64,000 nt of DNA. It comes from Streptomyces aureus (lineage in GTDB: Bacteria; Actinomycetota; Actinomycetes; Streptomycetales; Streptomycetaceae). Location of the stretch: assembly GCF_000725495.1 (NCBI RefSeq), contig NZ_JNZD01000003.1, positions 186,001 through 250,000 of the forward strand. Reading direction: 5' to 3'. The position numbers were made by a program, and so were the translations under genes. Below the pieces are notes generated by a model that was not told the DNA's origin, ran no database searches, and worked only from the letters and a program-made list of their open reading frames with translations. Below are positions 26,034 to 34,527 of the stretch, piece after piece (within the stretch, counting starts at the first letter, position 1; every line of letters starts with the position of its first letter).

Positions 26034-27281
26034 TCAGACCCCTTGCGTCAGAACTTTCTCAAGAGACCCGAGAGCCGACCGGAGTTCCTCGGCCGTGATG
26101 GTGAGCGGCGGCGCCAGCCGGATGGTCGAACCGTGGGTGTCCTTGACCAGAATCCCCTCGTCCATCAGGCCCTGGCTGATCTCCCGGCCCGTGCCGATGG
26201 ACGGGTCGATGTCGACGCCCGCCCACAGCCCGCGGGAGCGGAAGCCCTCGACGCCCCGGCCCACCAGGGCCGTCAGCCCGTCCCGCAGCACCACACCGAG
26301 CTCGGCGGCCCGGCGCTGGTACTCACCGGTCTCCAGCAGGCCCACGACCGCCGAGCCGACCGCCGCCGCCAGCGGATTGCCGCCGAACGTCGAACCGTGC
26401 TCACCCGGACGCAGCACACTCAGCACGTCCCGGCGTCCGACGACCGCGGAGACCGGCACGATGCCGCCGCCGAGCGCCTTGCCGAGCAGCAGCAGGTCGG
26501 GAACGACCGCCTCGTGTTCCACCGCCAGGGTGGTGCCGGTGCGGCCGAGACCGGACTGGATCTCGTCCGCGACGAACAGACAGCCGGCCCGGCGGGTCAG
26601 CTCGCGGACCCCGGCGAGATAGCCGTCGTCCGGGATGATCACACCGGCCTCGCCCTGGATGGGCTCGATCAGCACCGCGGCCGTCGTCTCGTCGATCGCC
26701 GCCTCCAGCGCGGCCAGGTCGTTGTACGGCACGACCCGGAAGCCGGGCGTGAAGGGCCCGAAGCCCGAGCGGGCGGTCTCGTCGGTGGAGAAGCTGACGA
26801 TCGTGGTCGTCCGGCCGTGGAAGTTGTCGGCCGCCACCACGATCGTGGCCCGGTCGGGCTCGACGCCCTTCACCTCGTACGCCCATTTGCGGGCCACCTT
26901 GACGGCGCTCTCCACCGCCTCGGCGCCCGTGTTCATCGGCAGGACCATGTCCAGGCCGGTCAGGGCGGCCAGGGACTCGGCGAACCCGGCCAGCTGGTCG
27001 TTGTGGAAGGCCCGCGAGGTCAGGGTGAGCCGGTCCAGCTGGCGGTGCGCGGCCTCGATCAGCACCGGGTTGCGGTGGCCGAAGTTGAGGGCCGAGTAGC
27101 CCGCCAGCATGTCGAGGTAGCGGCGCCCCTCGACGTCCTCGACCCAGGTGCCCTCGGCGTGCGCGACGACCACCGGAAGCGGGTGGTAGTTGTGCGCCAG
27201 GACGGGGCCCTCGGCCCGGATGAGTTCCTCGGAGCTGCGGACGGCGTCGGTGGGCGCGGTCGCACGTACGGGCGCGGTCAT
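26034..27281 (-). CDS. rocD: Ornithine-oxo-acid transaminase
   Basis: A 415-residue class III PLP aminotransferase that converts ornithine to glutamate semialdehyde, the step after arginine-to-ornithine in arginine catabolism. Markers: [46 protein letters not shown], the PLP Asp in [13 protein letters not shown], and Lys in [10 protein letters not shown]. The start is ATG at 27281, whose ATGA overlaps the stop of the amidinohydrolase gene; an upstream start at 27305 lacks a ribosome site. Directly cotranscribed with that gene, so the pair forms a two-step arginine route. Confidence 0.92.
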   Translation of the reverse strand: MTAPVRATAPTDAVRSSEELIRAEGPVLAHNYHPLPVVVAHAEGTWVEDVEGRRYLDMLAGYSALNFGHRNPVLIEAAHRQLDRLTLTSRAFHNDQLAGFAESLAALTGLDMVLPMNTGAEAVESAVKVARKWAYEVKGVEPDRATIVVAADNFHGRTTTIVSFSTDETARSGFGPFTPGFRVVPYNDLAALEAAIDETTAAVLIEPIQGEAGVIIPDDGYLAGVRELTRRAGCLFVADEIQSGLGRTGTTLAVEHEAVVPDLLLLGKALGGGIVPVSAVVGRRDVLSVLRPGEHGSTFGGNPLAAAVGSAVVGLLETGEYQRRAAELGVVLRDGLTALVGRGVEGFRSRGLWAGVDIDPSIGTGREISQGLMDEGILVKDTHGSTIRLAPPLTITAEELRSALGSLEKVLTQGV

Positions 27282-28090
27282 GAACGAATCTCCTGTGTGC
27301 AGCACTTGATGCCTCCGCCGGCCTTGTGGAGCTCCGACAGGTCGACGGGGACGGGGACGTAGCCGTGGGTCACGAGCCGGTCGGCGAGGGCCTCGGCACG
27401 CGGCGCGATGAAGACGTGCCGGCCGTCCGAGACGGAGTTGAGGCCGAAGGCGAGGGCGTCCTCACGGGTGGCGAGCACCGCGTCCGGGAACAGCCGTCCC
27501 AGCACCTCGCGGCTGCCGGGCGAGAACGCGTCCGGGTAGTACGCGATGTTGTCGTCGTCGAGGACGAACAGCGCGGTGTCCAGGTGGTAGAAGTGCGGGT
27601 CCACCAGGCGCAGGCCGATCACCGGGACACCGAAGAACTCCTGGACCTCGCGATGGGCCTCGGGCGTGGTGCGAAAACCCGTGCCCGCGAGGACGAAGCG
27701 GCGCGTGGGCACGAGGTCGCCCTCGCCCTCGCACACCGACTCGGGGCGGTAGACGTCGAACCCGGCCGTCTTGAACCAGGTCTCGTACGCGGTCGACTCG
27801 GGGCGGCGCTCGGGCGCGTGGAAGGACGAGCCGAAGACGCGGCCCTCCAGGACGAGCGCGCAGTTCGCCGCGAAGACCATGTCGGGAAGGCCCGCGACCG
27901 GCTCGACGGATTCGACGGTGTGACCGTGGGCGCGGTAGGCGCTGATCAGCGCCTGCCATTGGACGAGCGCGAGCTCGACGTCCACGGGGGTGTCGGGACG
28001 CATCCACGGGTTGATCGCGTACTGCACGGCGAAGTGTCTGGGTTCACAGACGAGAAAGCGCCTCAGGCGCGGCACACGGCTTTCGGACAC
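27278..28090 (-). CDS. DDAH / arginine-dihydrolase-like amidinohydrolase
   Basis: A 270-residue pentein-fold (GME superfamily) enzyme. Visible active-site parts: LPDMVFAANCALV (Asn76), DPHFYHLDTA (His169) and the nucleophile in GGGIKCCTQE (Cys263, next to Cys264). Commonly named dimethylarginine dimethylaminohydrolase (citrulline + dimethylamine). Residue 76 is Asn where DDAH has Asp, which recalls the ornithine-forming arginine dihydrolases (ArgZ/AgrE). The coupled rocD, which needs ornithine, supports that reading (inference). GTG at 28090 after GGAGG at 9 nt. A GCGTATACGC palindrome (28182-28191) lies upstream. Confidence 0.82.
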   Translation of the reverse strand: MSESRVPRLRRFLVCEPRHFAVQYAINPWMRPDTPVDVELALVQWQALISAYRAHGHTVESVEPVAGLPDMVFAANCALVLEGRVFGSSFHAPERRPESTAYETWFKTAGFDVYRPESVCEGEGDLVPTRRFVLAGTGFRTTPEAHREVQEFFGVPVIGLRLVDPHFYHLDTALFVLDDDNIAYYPDAFSPGSREVLGRLFPDAVLATREDALAFGLNSVSDGRHVFIAPRAEALADRLVTHGYVPVPVDLSELHKAGGGIKCCTQEIRS

Positions 28091-28181
28091 AGAGAGGTTC
28101 CTCCGCTTCCTGCGGTGTCATCTGGTGGGATGTCTCCACGGTAAGAAGCGGGGGACAGATGGGACAAGCGAGGAGAGCTGC

Positions 28182-28191
28182 GCGTATACGC
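28182..28191. promoter_or_regulatory. Candidate operator upstream of the arginine operon
   Basis: GCGTATACGC, a perfect 10-bp palindrome in the 125-bp gap between the Lrp gene and the amidinohydrolase gene. A site for the adjacent Lrp regulator is possible but unproven. Confidence 0.3.
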
Positions 28192-28215
28192 AGGACTGCT
28201 GCGTGATCGGCAGGG

Positions 28216-28719
28216 TCAGCGCACGTTTCCTGCGTCATCCGGGGCCGGCTGGGTCGCCCCCGCCTCCGGGGCCTCGGGCAGCAGATGGGACAGAACCATG
28301 TAGCTGATCGTCTTCCGGATGAACGGTTCCACCCGAATGCGCTCCAGAACCTCCTCGAAGTGCTCAACGTCGATCGCCCGCACGTGGAGCAGCGCGTCCG
28401 CGCCCCCCGTCACCGTCATCGCCGCGGTGATCTCCGGATGGTTGCGGACCACCTCCGCGAGCCGCCGCGGCGGTGCCGCGCCCTCGCAGTAGACCTCCAC
28501 GTACGCCTCCGTGCGCCAGCCGAGCGCCGCGGGCTTCACGGTGGCGGTGAACCCGGTGATCACACCCGTCTCGCGCAGCCGGTCGACCCGGCGCTTGACC
28601 GCCGTCGCGGACAGTCCGATCGCCGCGCCGATCTCCGCGAAACTCGTCCGGGCGTTCGCCATGAGAGCGGTGATGATCTTGCGGTCCAGCTCGTCGAACA
28701 TCGCGGGCTTGCTGTTCAT
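28216..28719 (-). CDS. Lrp/AsnC family transcriptional regulator
   Basis: A 167-residue feast/famine regulator: N-terminal helix-turn-helix (LDRKIITALMANARTSFAEI, AIGLSATAVKRRVDRLRETG, residues 10-55) and a C-terminal RAM ligand domain (about 65-150). ATG at 28719; on this strand TACAGT lies 6 nt before it with no Shine-Dalgarno, so the mRNA is probably leaderless. Encoded just upstream of the amidinohydrolase-rocD operon in the same direction, the usual place for an arginine- or ornithine-responsive Lrp regulator. Divergent from the LytTR gene. Confidence 0.9.
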   Translation of the reverse strand: MNSKPAMFDELDRKIITALMANARTSFAEIGAAIGLSATAVKRRVDRLRETGVITGFTATVKPAALGWRTEAYVEVYCEGAAPPRRLAEVVRNHPEITAAMTVTGGADALLHVRAIDVEHFEEVLERIRVEPFIRKTISYMVLSHLLPEAPEAGATQPAPDDAGNVR

Positions 28720-28817
28720 GGGCGCACTGTATCCAGCGGCGCCGCCCACCCCGCCGGGTGCGACCGCCGTGTCCGCCACATGTCCAGCCGCGCGAAACGC
28801 TCCTACACTCCACTTCC

Positions 28818-29573
28818 ATGCTGCGCGCGCTCGCCGTCGACGACGAACAACCCTCCCTCGAAGAGCTGCTGTACCTGCTCAACGCCGATCCCCGGATCGG
28901 CAGCGCGGAGGGCGCCGGCGACGCGACCGAGGCACTGCGCCGGATCAACCGGGCCCTGGAGAGCGGACCCGGCGGTCCCGAGGCGATCGACGTCGTCTTC
29001 CTCGACATCCACATGCCCGGCCTGGACGGCCTCGACCTGGCCCGGCTGCTCGGCGGGTTCGCCCAGCCCCCGCTCGTCGTGTTCGTCACCGCCCACGAGG
29101 GATTCGCCGTCCAGGCCTTCGACCTCAAGGCCGTCGACTACGTCCTCAAGCCCGTACGCCGCGAACGGCTCGCGGAGGCGGTGCGGCGTGCCGCCCAACT
29201 GCGGGACACCGCACCCCTGATACCCGTCCACGAACCCGACCCCGACCACATATCCGTCGAACTCGGCGGTGTGACACGCTTCGTGGCCGTCGAGGACATC
29301 ACCCACGTCGAGGCGCACGGCGACTACGCCCGGCTGCACACCGCGCAGGGCAGCCACCTGGTCCGCATCCCGCTGTCCACGCTGGAGGAGCGCTGGCGCT
29401 CCCGCGGTTTCGTCCGCATCCACCGGCGCCATCTCGTCGCCCTGCGCCACATCGGCGAACTCCGCCTGGACGCGGGCACGGTGAGCGTCCTCGTGGACTC
29501 CGAGGAACTCCAGGTCAGCCGTCGGCACGCCCGTCAGCTGCGCGATCTGCTGCTGCGCCGGACCACGAGCTGA
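28818..29573 (+). CDS. LytTR-family response regulator
   Basis: A 251-residue two-component regulator. The receiver domain (1-120) has DDE near the start, phosphoacceptor Asp63 in VVFLDIHMPGLDG, Thr in VFVTAHE and Lys in YVLKPVRRE. A LytTR DNA-binding domain follows (about 145-248; VEDITHVEAHGDYARLHT, GFVRIHRRHLVAL). ATG at 28818 has no Shine-Dalgarno but TACACT 8 nt before it. It heads an apparent operon with a membrane protein, a symporter and a LytS-type kinase at the far end, its likely partner. Confidence 0.9.
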   Translation: MLRALAVDDEQPSLEELLYLLNADPRIGSAEGAGDATEALRRINRALESGPGGPEAIDVVFLDIHMPGLDGLDLARLLGGFAQPPLVVFVTAHEGFAVQAFDLKAVDYVLKPVRRERLAEAVRRAAQLRDTAPLIPVHEPDPDHISVELGGVTRFVAVEDITHVEAHGDYARLHTAQGSHLVRIPLSTLEERWRSRGFVRIHRRHLVALRHIGELRLDAGTVSVLVDSEELQVSRRHARQLRDLLLRRTTS

Positions 29574-29583
29574 GGAGCACCGC

Positions 29584-29943
29584 GTGCCGCAGGACCCCGC
29601 CGAACGCCGTGTCGTCATCACCGGAGCGCCCCGGCGCGCCCGGCGCACCTCCGGCTACTACCGGCCGAGGACCGAGATCGACGAACAGACCACCCTCGGC
29701 CACACCTACGTCCGTTCCCTCATGCGCAGTCAACTGCGGGCCGCCTGCGTCACGTTCGCCGTCCTGGTGCTGCTCGTCGGACCGCTGCCGCTGGCCTTCG
29801 CCGCGATGCCGGACGGCGCCACCCTGGAATGGGCCGTCCTCGGCTTCTGCCTCTATCCGCCGCTGGTGCTGCTCGCCCGCTGGTACGTACGCCGGGCGGA
29901 ACGCAACGAGCGGGACCTCGTGCGTCTGGTCGAGGACCGCTGA
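29584..29943 (+). CDS. Small membrane protein of the symporter operon
   Basis: A 119-residue protein with two hydrophobic segments (about 55-77 and 85-100) after a basic N-terminal tail. The final RRAERNERDLVRLVEDR is charged. It resembles the DUF485-type partner that accompanies acetate/solute symporters, but the match is not strong. GTG start at 29584 with GAGGAGCACC upstream. Its stop lies 3 bp before the symporter start, which suggests that the two act together in the membrane. Confidence 0.72.
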   Translation: MPQDPAERRVVITGAPRRARRTSGYYRPRTEIDEQTTLGHTYVRSLMRSQLRAACVTFAVLVLLVGPLPLAFAAMPDGATLEWAVLGFCLYPPLVLLARWYVRRAERNERDLVRLVEDR

Positions 29944-29946
29944 ACC

Positions 29947-31674
29947 GTGAACGAGAACTACTCCGTTCCCGCCGTCGCCCTCGTCGTCGTCGCGACCGTC
30001 CTGGTCGGCGCGTTCGGGCTGCGCATCTCCCGGACCACCTCCGACTTCTACGTCGCCTCGCGCACCGTCGGCCCCCGGCTCAACGCGGCCGCGATCAGCG
30101 GCGAGTACCTGTCCGCCGCCTCCTTCCTCGGCATCGCCGGCCTGGTGCTCGTCCAGGGGCCCGACATGCTCTGGTACCCGGTCGGCTACACCGCCGGCTA
30201 CCTCGTGCTGCTCCTGTTCGTCGCGGCCCCCCTGCGCCGCTCCGGCGCCTACACGCTGCCCGACTTCGCGGAGGCCCGGCTCGGCTCCCAGGCCGTCAGA
30301 CGGCTCGCCGGGGCCTTCGTCGTCGGCGTGGGCTGGCTCTATCTGCTGCCCCAACTGCAGGGCGCCGGGCTGACGCTGGCGGTCCTGACCGACGCGCCCG
30401 ACTGGTTCGGCGGGGTCCTGGTCGCCGTCGTCGTGGTGGCCACGGTCGCCGCCGGCGGCATGCGCAGCATCACCTTCGTCCAGGCCTTCCAGTACTGGCT
30501 CAAGCTCACCGCCCTGTTCGTCCCCGCCCTCTTCCTGATCCTCGCCTGGCAGGCCCACGGCGCCCCCCGCGACGCCTTCGACGAACCGCCCGCCTTCCGC
30601 GAGCGGCGCCTCGTCCAGATCGGCTCCACGCTCGACCTCAAGCTCCGCAGCCCGCTCACCGTCACCGCGACCGGCACCGTCGACGGCCGCCGCTACGAGG
30701 ACGCGCGCGTCCGGCTGCCCCGGGGAACCCACCGCATCGGCGGCGGCACCCGGCTGACCTTCGACCCGGGCGCCCGGGTCCCGGAGGCCGGACGCGGCGG
30801 CGCCGACGCCCTGTCCGCCGCACCGGCCGCCGGCCGCGAGGAACGCCCGCTCTACGCCACCTACGGACTGATCCTCGCGACCTTCCTCGGCACGATGGGC
30901 CTTCCCCACGTCGTCGTCCGCTTCTACACCAGCCCGCACGGGGTCGCCGCCCGCCGCACCACCGTCGCCGTTCTCGGCCTGATCGGCGCCTTCTACCTGC
31001 TGCCGCCCGTCTACGGCGCCCTGGGGCGCCTGTACGCCCCGGAACTGACCTTCACCGGCGACGCGGACGCCGCCGTCCTCCTGCTGCCCGACCGGATGAT
31101 CGGCGGAGTGGGCGCGGACCTGCTCGGGGCGCTCGTCGCCGGCGGCGCGTTCGCCGCGTTCCTCTCCACCGCGTCCGGGCTGACCATGGCCGTCGCGGGC
31201 GTGCTCACCCAGGACGTGCTGCCCGCCCGCGGGGTCCGGCACTTCCGGCTCGGCACCGTCCTCGCGATGGCCGTACCGCTCGCCGCGAGCGTGCTGGTCG
31301 GCGGACTGCCCGTCGCCGACGCCGTCGGCCTCGCGTTCGCCGTGTCCGCGTCCTCCTTCTGCCCGCTGCTGGTCCTCGGCATCTGGTGGCGGCGGCTCAC
31401 CCCGCCCGGGGCGGCGGCCGGGATGCTCGTCGGCGGGGGCGCGGCACTCGTCGCCGTCGCCGCGACCATGGCCGGCTACCCGGGGACGGCGGGCACCCTG
31501 CGCGCCCTGCTCGCCTGGCCGGCCCTCTGGTCGGTGCCGCTCGGCTTCGTGACCATGGTGCTGGTGTCGCTGGCCACCCCCGCCCGCGTCCCGCCCGGGA
31601 CGGCGGCGATCCTCGCCCGCTTCCACCTCCCGGAGGAACTCACGGACGGCCAGGTCCGGGCGGTGAGCGGATGA
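29947..31674 (+). CDS. Sodium:solute symporter (ActP-like), with extracytoplasmic insert
   Basis: A 575-residue SSS-family transporter (ActP/YjcG class) with 12-13 hydrophobic helices. Family signatures: SDFYVASRTVGP, AAISGEYLSAASFLGIAG and the GGMRSITFVQAFQYWLK loop. An extra hydrophilic segment of about 100 residues (about 200-300) sits between helices and looks like a small beta-rich domain outside the membrane; E. coli ActP does not have it. Likely substrate is a monocarboxylate, but this is a guess. GTG start at 29947; its stop overlaps the kinase start (ATGA). Confidence 0.85.
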   Translation: MNENYSVPAVALVVVATVLVGAFGLRISRTTSDFYVASRTVGPRLNAAAISGEYLSAASFLGIAGLVLVQGPDMLWYPVGYTAGYLVLLLFVAAPLRRSGAYTLPDFAEARLGSQAVRRLAGAFVVGVGWLYLLPQLQGAGLTLAVLTDAPDWFGGVLVAVVVVATVAAGGMRSITFVQAFQYWLKLTALFVPALFLILAWQAHGAPRDAFDEPPAFRERRLVQIGSTLDLKLRSPLTVTATGTVDGRRYEDARVRLPRGTHRIGGGTRLTFDPGARVPEAGRGGADALSAAPAAGREERPLYATYGLILATFLGTMGLPHVVVRFYTSPHGVAARRTTVAVLGLIGAFYLLPPVYGALGRLYAPELTFTGDADAAVLLLPDRMIGGVGADLLGALVAGGAFAAFLSTASGLTMAVAGVLTQDVLPARGVRHFRLGTVLAMAVPLAASVLVGGLPVADAVGLAFAVSASSFCPLLVLGIWWRRLTPPGAAAGMLVGGGAALVAVAATMAGYPGTAGTLRALLAWPALWSVPLGFVTMVLVSLATPARVPPGTAAILARFHLPEELTDGQVRAVSG

Positions 31675-32876
31675 GCGGGTTCGTGGCGGGCCTGTGCGTG
31701 GCCGTGCTCCCCCTCCTGGCCGCCGGATTCTGGCTCGGCCGGCGCACCGCGCGGCCCGAGAACCTCGGGGGACTGGGCACCCCGGTCGAGCACGCCACCT
31801 TCCAGACCCTGCACACCGCCTCGCTCGCCGCGCCCCCGCTCCGCGCCGGACTCACCGAGGAGACGGCCCGCAGGTCCGCCCGGCGGCTGCGCACCCTGCT
31901 CGGCACGGACGCCCTGTGCCTGACCGACGAGGAGACCGTCCTCGCCTGGGACGGGGCCGGCGCCCACCACCGCGCCGAGGTGATGGAGCGTCTCGCCGGC
32001 CCGCTGGAGACCGGCCGGGGCGAGGCCTTCCGGCTCACCTGCGACGCGCCCGACTGCCCGCTGCGGTGGGCCGTCGTCGCACCGCTCACCGTCGACGAAC
32101 GGGTGCACGGAGCGCTCGTGGCCTGTGCGCCGCGCGAGTCCGCGGTCCTCGTACGGGCCGCCGGAGAGGTGGCGCGCTGGGTCTCCGTCCAGCTGGAACT
32201 CGCCGACCTCGACCGGTCCCGTACCCGGCTGATCGAGGCCGAGATCAAGGCGCTGCGGGCCCAGATATCCCCGCACTTCATCTTCAACTCGCTCGCCGTG
32301 ATCGCCTCCTTCGTCCGCACCGACCCCGAGCGCGCCCGCGAGCTCCTCCTGGAGTTCGCCGACTTCACCCGCTACTCGTTCCGCAGGCACGGCGACTTCA
32401 CCACCCTCGCGGACGAGCTGCACGCCATCGACCACTACCTGGCGCTGGTCCGGGCCCGCTTCGGCGAGCGGCTGTCCGTCACCCTCCAGATCGCCCCCGA
32501 GGTGCTGCCGGTCGCGCTGCCGTTCCTGTGCCTCCAGCCCCTGGTGGAGAACGCCGTCAAGCACGGTCTGGAGGGCAAGACCGACAAGAGCCACATCAGC
32601 ATCACGGCGCAGGACGCCGGGGCCGAGGCGCTCGTGGTCATCGAGGACAACGGCGTCGGCATGGACCCCGAACGGCTGCGCCGCATCCTGTCGGGGGAGG
32701 TCGGCCCGTCCGGGGGGATCGGGCTCTCCAACGTCGACGAACGGCTGCGCCAGGTGTACGGCGACGATCACGGCCTGGTCATCGAGACCGCGGTGGGAGC
32801 GGGTACGAAGATCACCGCCCGGCTCCCCAAGTACCAGCCCGGGGTGCACTCCGCCGCCCGGAGTCCCCGGCAGTGA
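31671..32876 (+). CDS. LytS-type sensor histidine kinase
   Basis: A 401-residue membrane-anchored kinase: one N-terminal helix (4-24), a GAF-like sensor region (about 60-180), then the His_kinase domain. The phosphoacceptor is in AQISPHFIFNSLAVI (His about 203), with the N box LVENAVKHGL (about 291), G1 IEDNGVGMD and G2 GIGLSNVDERL. ATG at 31671 overlaps the symporter stop. It probably phosphorylates the LytTR regulator encoded at the operon start. The symporter between them may act as a co-sensor, as transporters do in YpdA/B-type systems (inference). Confidence 0.9.
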   Translation: MSGFVAGLCVAVLPLLAAGFWLGRRTARPENLGGLGTPVEHATFQTLHTASLAAPPLRAGLTEETARRSARRLRTLLGTDALCLTDEETVLAWDGAGAHHRAEVMERLAGPLETGRGEAFRLTCDAPDCPLRWAVVAPLTVDERVHGALVACAPRESAVLVRAAGEVARWVSVQLELADLDRSRTRLIEAEIKALRAQISPHFIFNSLAVIASFVRTDPERARELLLEFADFTRYSFRRHGDFTTLADELHAIDHYLALVRARFGERLSVTLQIAPEVLPVALPFLCLQPLVENAVKHGLEGKTDKSHISITAQDAGAEALVVIEDNGVGMDPERLRRILSGEVGPSGGIGLSNVDERLRQVYGDDHGLVIETAVGAGTKITARLPKYQPGVHSAARSPRQ

Positions 32877-33111
32877 GGGATCCCGGGCCCACGGCTGCCG
32901 GCGCCCCGGCGGTGAAGGGTGCCGGCCCCACGGCTGCCCCGGCTCCTGGGCGACCCGGCGCCTGGGCTGGACCGGCTCGGCAACCCGGTGCTCGGGGCGC
33001 ACCGGCTCCGCTGCAACCCGGTGCCCCGGCGCCCCGGCGGTCGGCTCCGCGACCGTCCGCACCCGCGGATGTCCGGTCACCGTTCGCGGACCTGGCCCGG
33101 CCCGGGCGGGT

Positions 33112-33270
33112 TCAGGCGCTGCGGGAGGCCACCATCCCCAGGGTGATCAGGCCGAGCACGACCCAGCCGAACCACAGCCAGCCGTTGCTGCCGAGCGCCA
33201 CCGTGTAGGCCGTCACCACGACGAGCCCGCCCACGGTGAGCACCCCCATCGTCTTCGTCGAACCGGGCAT
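33112..33270 (-). CDS. Small two-helix membrane protein
   Basis: A 52-residue protein with two hydrophobic segments (MGVLTVGGLVVVTAYTVAL and WLWFGWVVLGLITLGMVA) joined by a short GSNGW turn. ATG at 33270 has GGAGG 8 nt upstream. Small proteins like this are common in Streptomyces near the CtaG-like gene. No function can be given. Confidence 0.65.
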   Translation of the reverse strand: MPGSTKTMGVLTVGGLVVVTAYTVALGSNGWLWFGWVVLGLITLGMVASRSA

Positions 33271-33470
33271 CGCAGCACCCTCCTCCAGGCGGGTCCGCGA
33301 CGCGGGCCATGGCCTCAAGGCCCATTTTCACCCGGAGGGAGGCGCATCGCCAGGGCCGTGCGCCCTGCCTGGCTCCCGGGATGCGCGGTGGGCCCGCCGC
33401 GGGAGGGATGACCACCGGGCGCGGACGGCGCACCACCCAGGTGGCCCGGCGGCCGCGCGCAGGCGTTCCC

Positions 33471-34424
33471 TCAGTGGCCGCGCGCGTTCAGCGAGGCCAG
33501 ATAGGCGTTGTACGCCTCGAGTTCCTTGTCGCCGTCCCGGTCGGCGGCGCGGTCCAGGCGCTTCGCCTGGCGCTGCTCGGAGTTGTACCACTGGAAGAGC
33601 AGCGCGAGCAGGACGAGGACGGAGGGGATCTCGCTGAACGCCCAGGCGATGCCGCCGGCGGCGGTCTGGTCGGAGAGCGCGTCGATGCCGAGCGAGGCCG
33701 ACGGATTCTTGTACGACTCGACCATCGGACCCGAGGCCATCATGAGTGCGATGCCGAAGAACGCGTGGAACGGCATTCCCGCGAACAGCTCCAGCATCCG
33801 CATCAGATAGCCGGGACGCTGCGGGCCCGGGTCCACTCCCATGATCGGCCAGAAGAAGAACAGGCCGACGAGGAGGAAGTGGCACATCATCGCGATGTGG
33901 CCCGTGGTCGAGCCCATCAGGAAGTCGAAGAGCGGGGAGAAGTACAGCGCGTACAGGCTCGCGATGAACATCGGGATGGTGAACGCCGGGTGCGTGACGA
34001 TCTTCATGTACCGGCTGTGCAGGAACATCAGCAGCAGCTCGCGCGGTCCCTTGCCACCCCGCTTCGCGGCCACCGGCAGGGCGCGCAGCGCCAGCGTGAC
34101 CGGCGCCCCGAGCAGGATCAGGATCGGCGAGAGCATGCTGATCACCATGTGCTGGACCATGTGCACGCTGAACATGACCATGCCGTAGTCGTTCAGCCGG
34201 GTGCACATGACGAGCATCACCGTCAGCACGCCGACGAGGAAGGCGGCCGTACGGCCCCACGACCACGCGTCGCCGCGCCGGGCCAGCCGTACGACTCCCC
34301 AGCCGTAGAGCCCGAGCCCGAGCAGGCACGCGACGAGGAAGAACGGGTCGGCGGACCATGCGAGCCCCCGCCCCAGCGTGAACGGCGGCAGATCCATGGT
34401 CATGCCGTGCCCGCTGTGATCCAT
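33471..34424 (-). CDS. CtaG-like cytochrome c oxidase assembly protein
   Basis: A 317-residue membrane protein of the caa3-type CtaG family (not the Cox11 type), with about seven helices. The N-terminus MDHSGHGMTMDLPP is rich in His and Met and could bind copper. Conserved residues in transmembrane parts: HMVQHMVISMLSPILILLGAP, HFLLVGLFFFWPIMGVDP and AGMPFHAFFGIALM. Family members help load copper into cytochrome c oxidase. ATG at 34424, chosen because the longer frame to 34469 lacks a ribosome site. Downstream partner is the small membrane protein. Confidence 0.85.
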   Translation of the reverse strand: MDHSGHGMTMDLPPFTLGRGLAWSADPFFLVACLLGLGLYGWGVVRLARRGDAWSWGRTAAFLVGVLTVMLVMCTRLNDYGMVMFSVHMVQHMVISMLSPILILLGAPVTLALRALPVAAKRGGKGPRELLLMFLHSRYMKIVTHPAFTIPMFIASLYALYFSPLFDFLMGSTTGHIAMMCHFLLVGLFFFWPIMGVDPGPQRPGYLMRMLELFAGMPFHAFFGIALMMASGPMVESYKNPSASLGIDALSDQTAAGGIAWAFSEIPSVLVLLALLFQWYNSEQRQAKRLDRAADRDGDKELEAYNAYLASLNARGH

Positions 34425-34476
34425 CCGCCGGCTCCTGTTTCGTACTGGTTGTGCGCTGTCTGTCCGCACCAGAGTA

Positions 34477-34514
34477 GAACCGCCCCCGGCCGCGGCTGCG
34501 ACCGGGGGCGGTTC
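34477..34514 (-). terminator. 13-bp hairpin terminator of pfkA
   Basis: GAACCGCCCCCGG and CCGGGGGCGGTTC pair perfectly with a 12-nt loop, 14 bp after the pfkA stop. Confidence 0.82.
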
Positions 34515-34527
34515 TCCCGCGTACGTC

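Noticed and set aside
29515..31626. 703-codon minus-strand frame over the symporter
   Set aside because: Shadow of the symporter and its neighbour; composition dominated by Gly, Asp, Glu and Arg without a fold.
32877..33111. GC-rich repeats after the LytS kinase gene
   Set aside because: Repeated CCCCGG-type words but no clear hairpin or unit; nothing beyond base composition.
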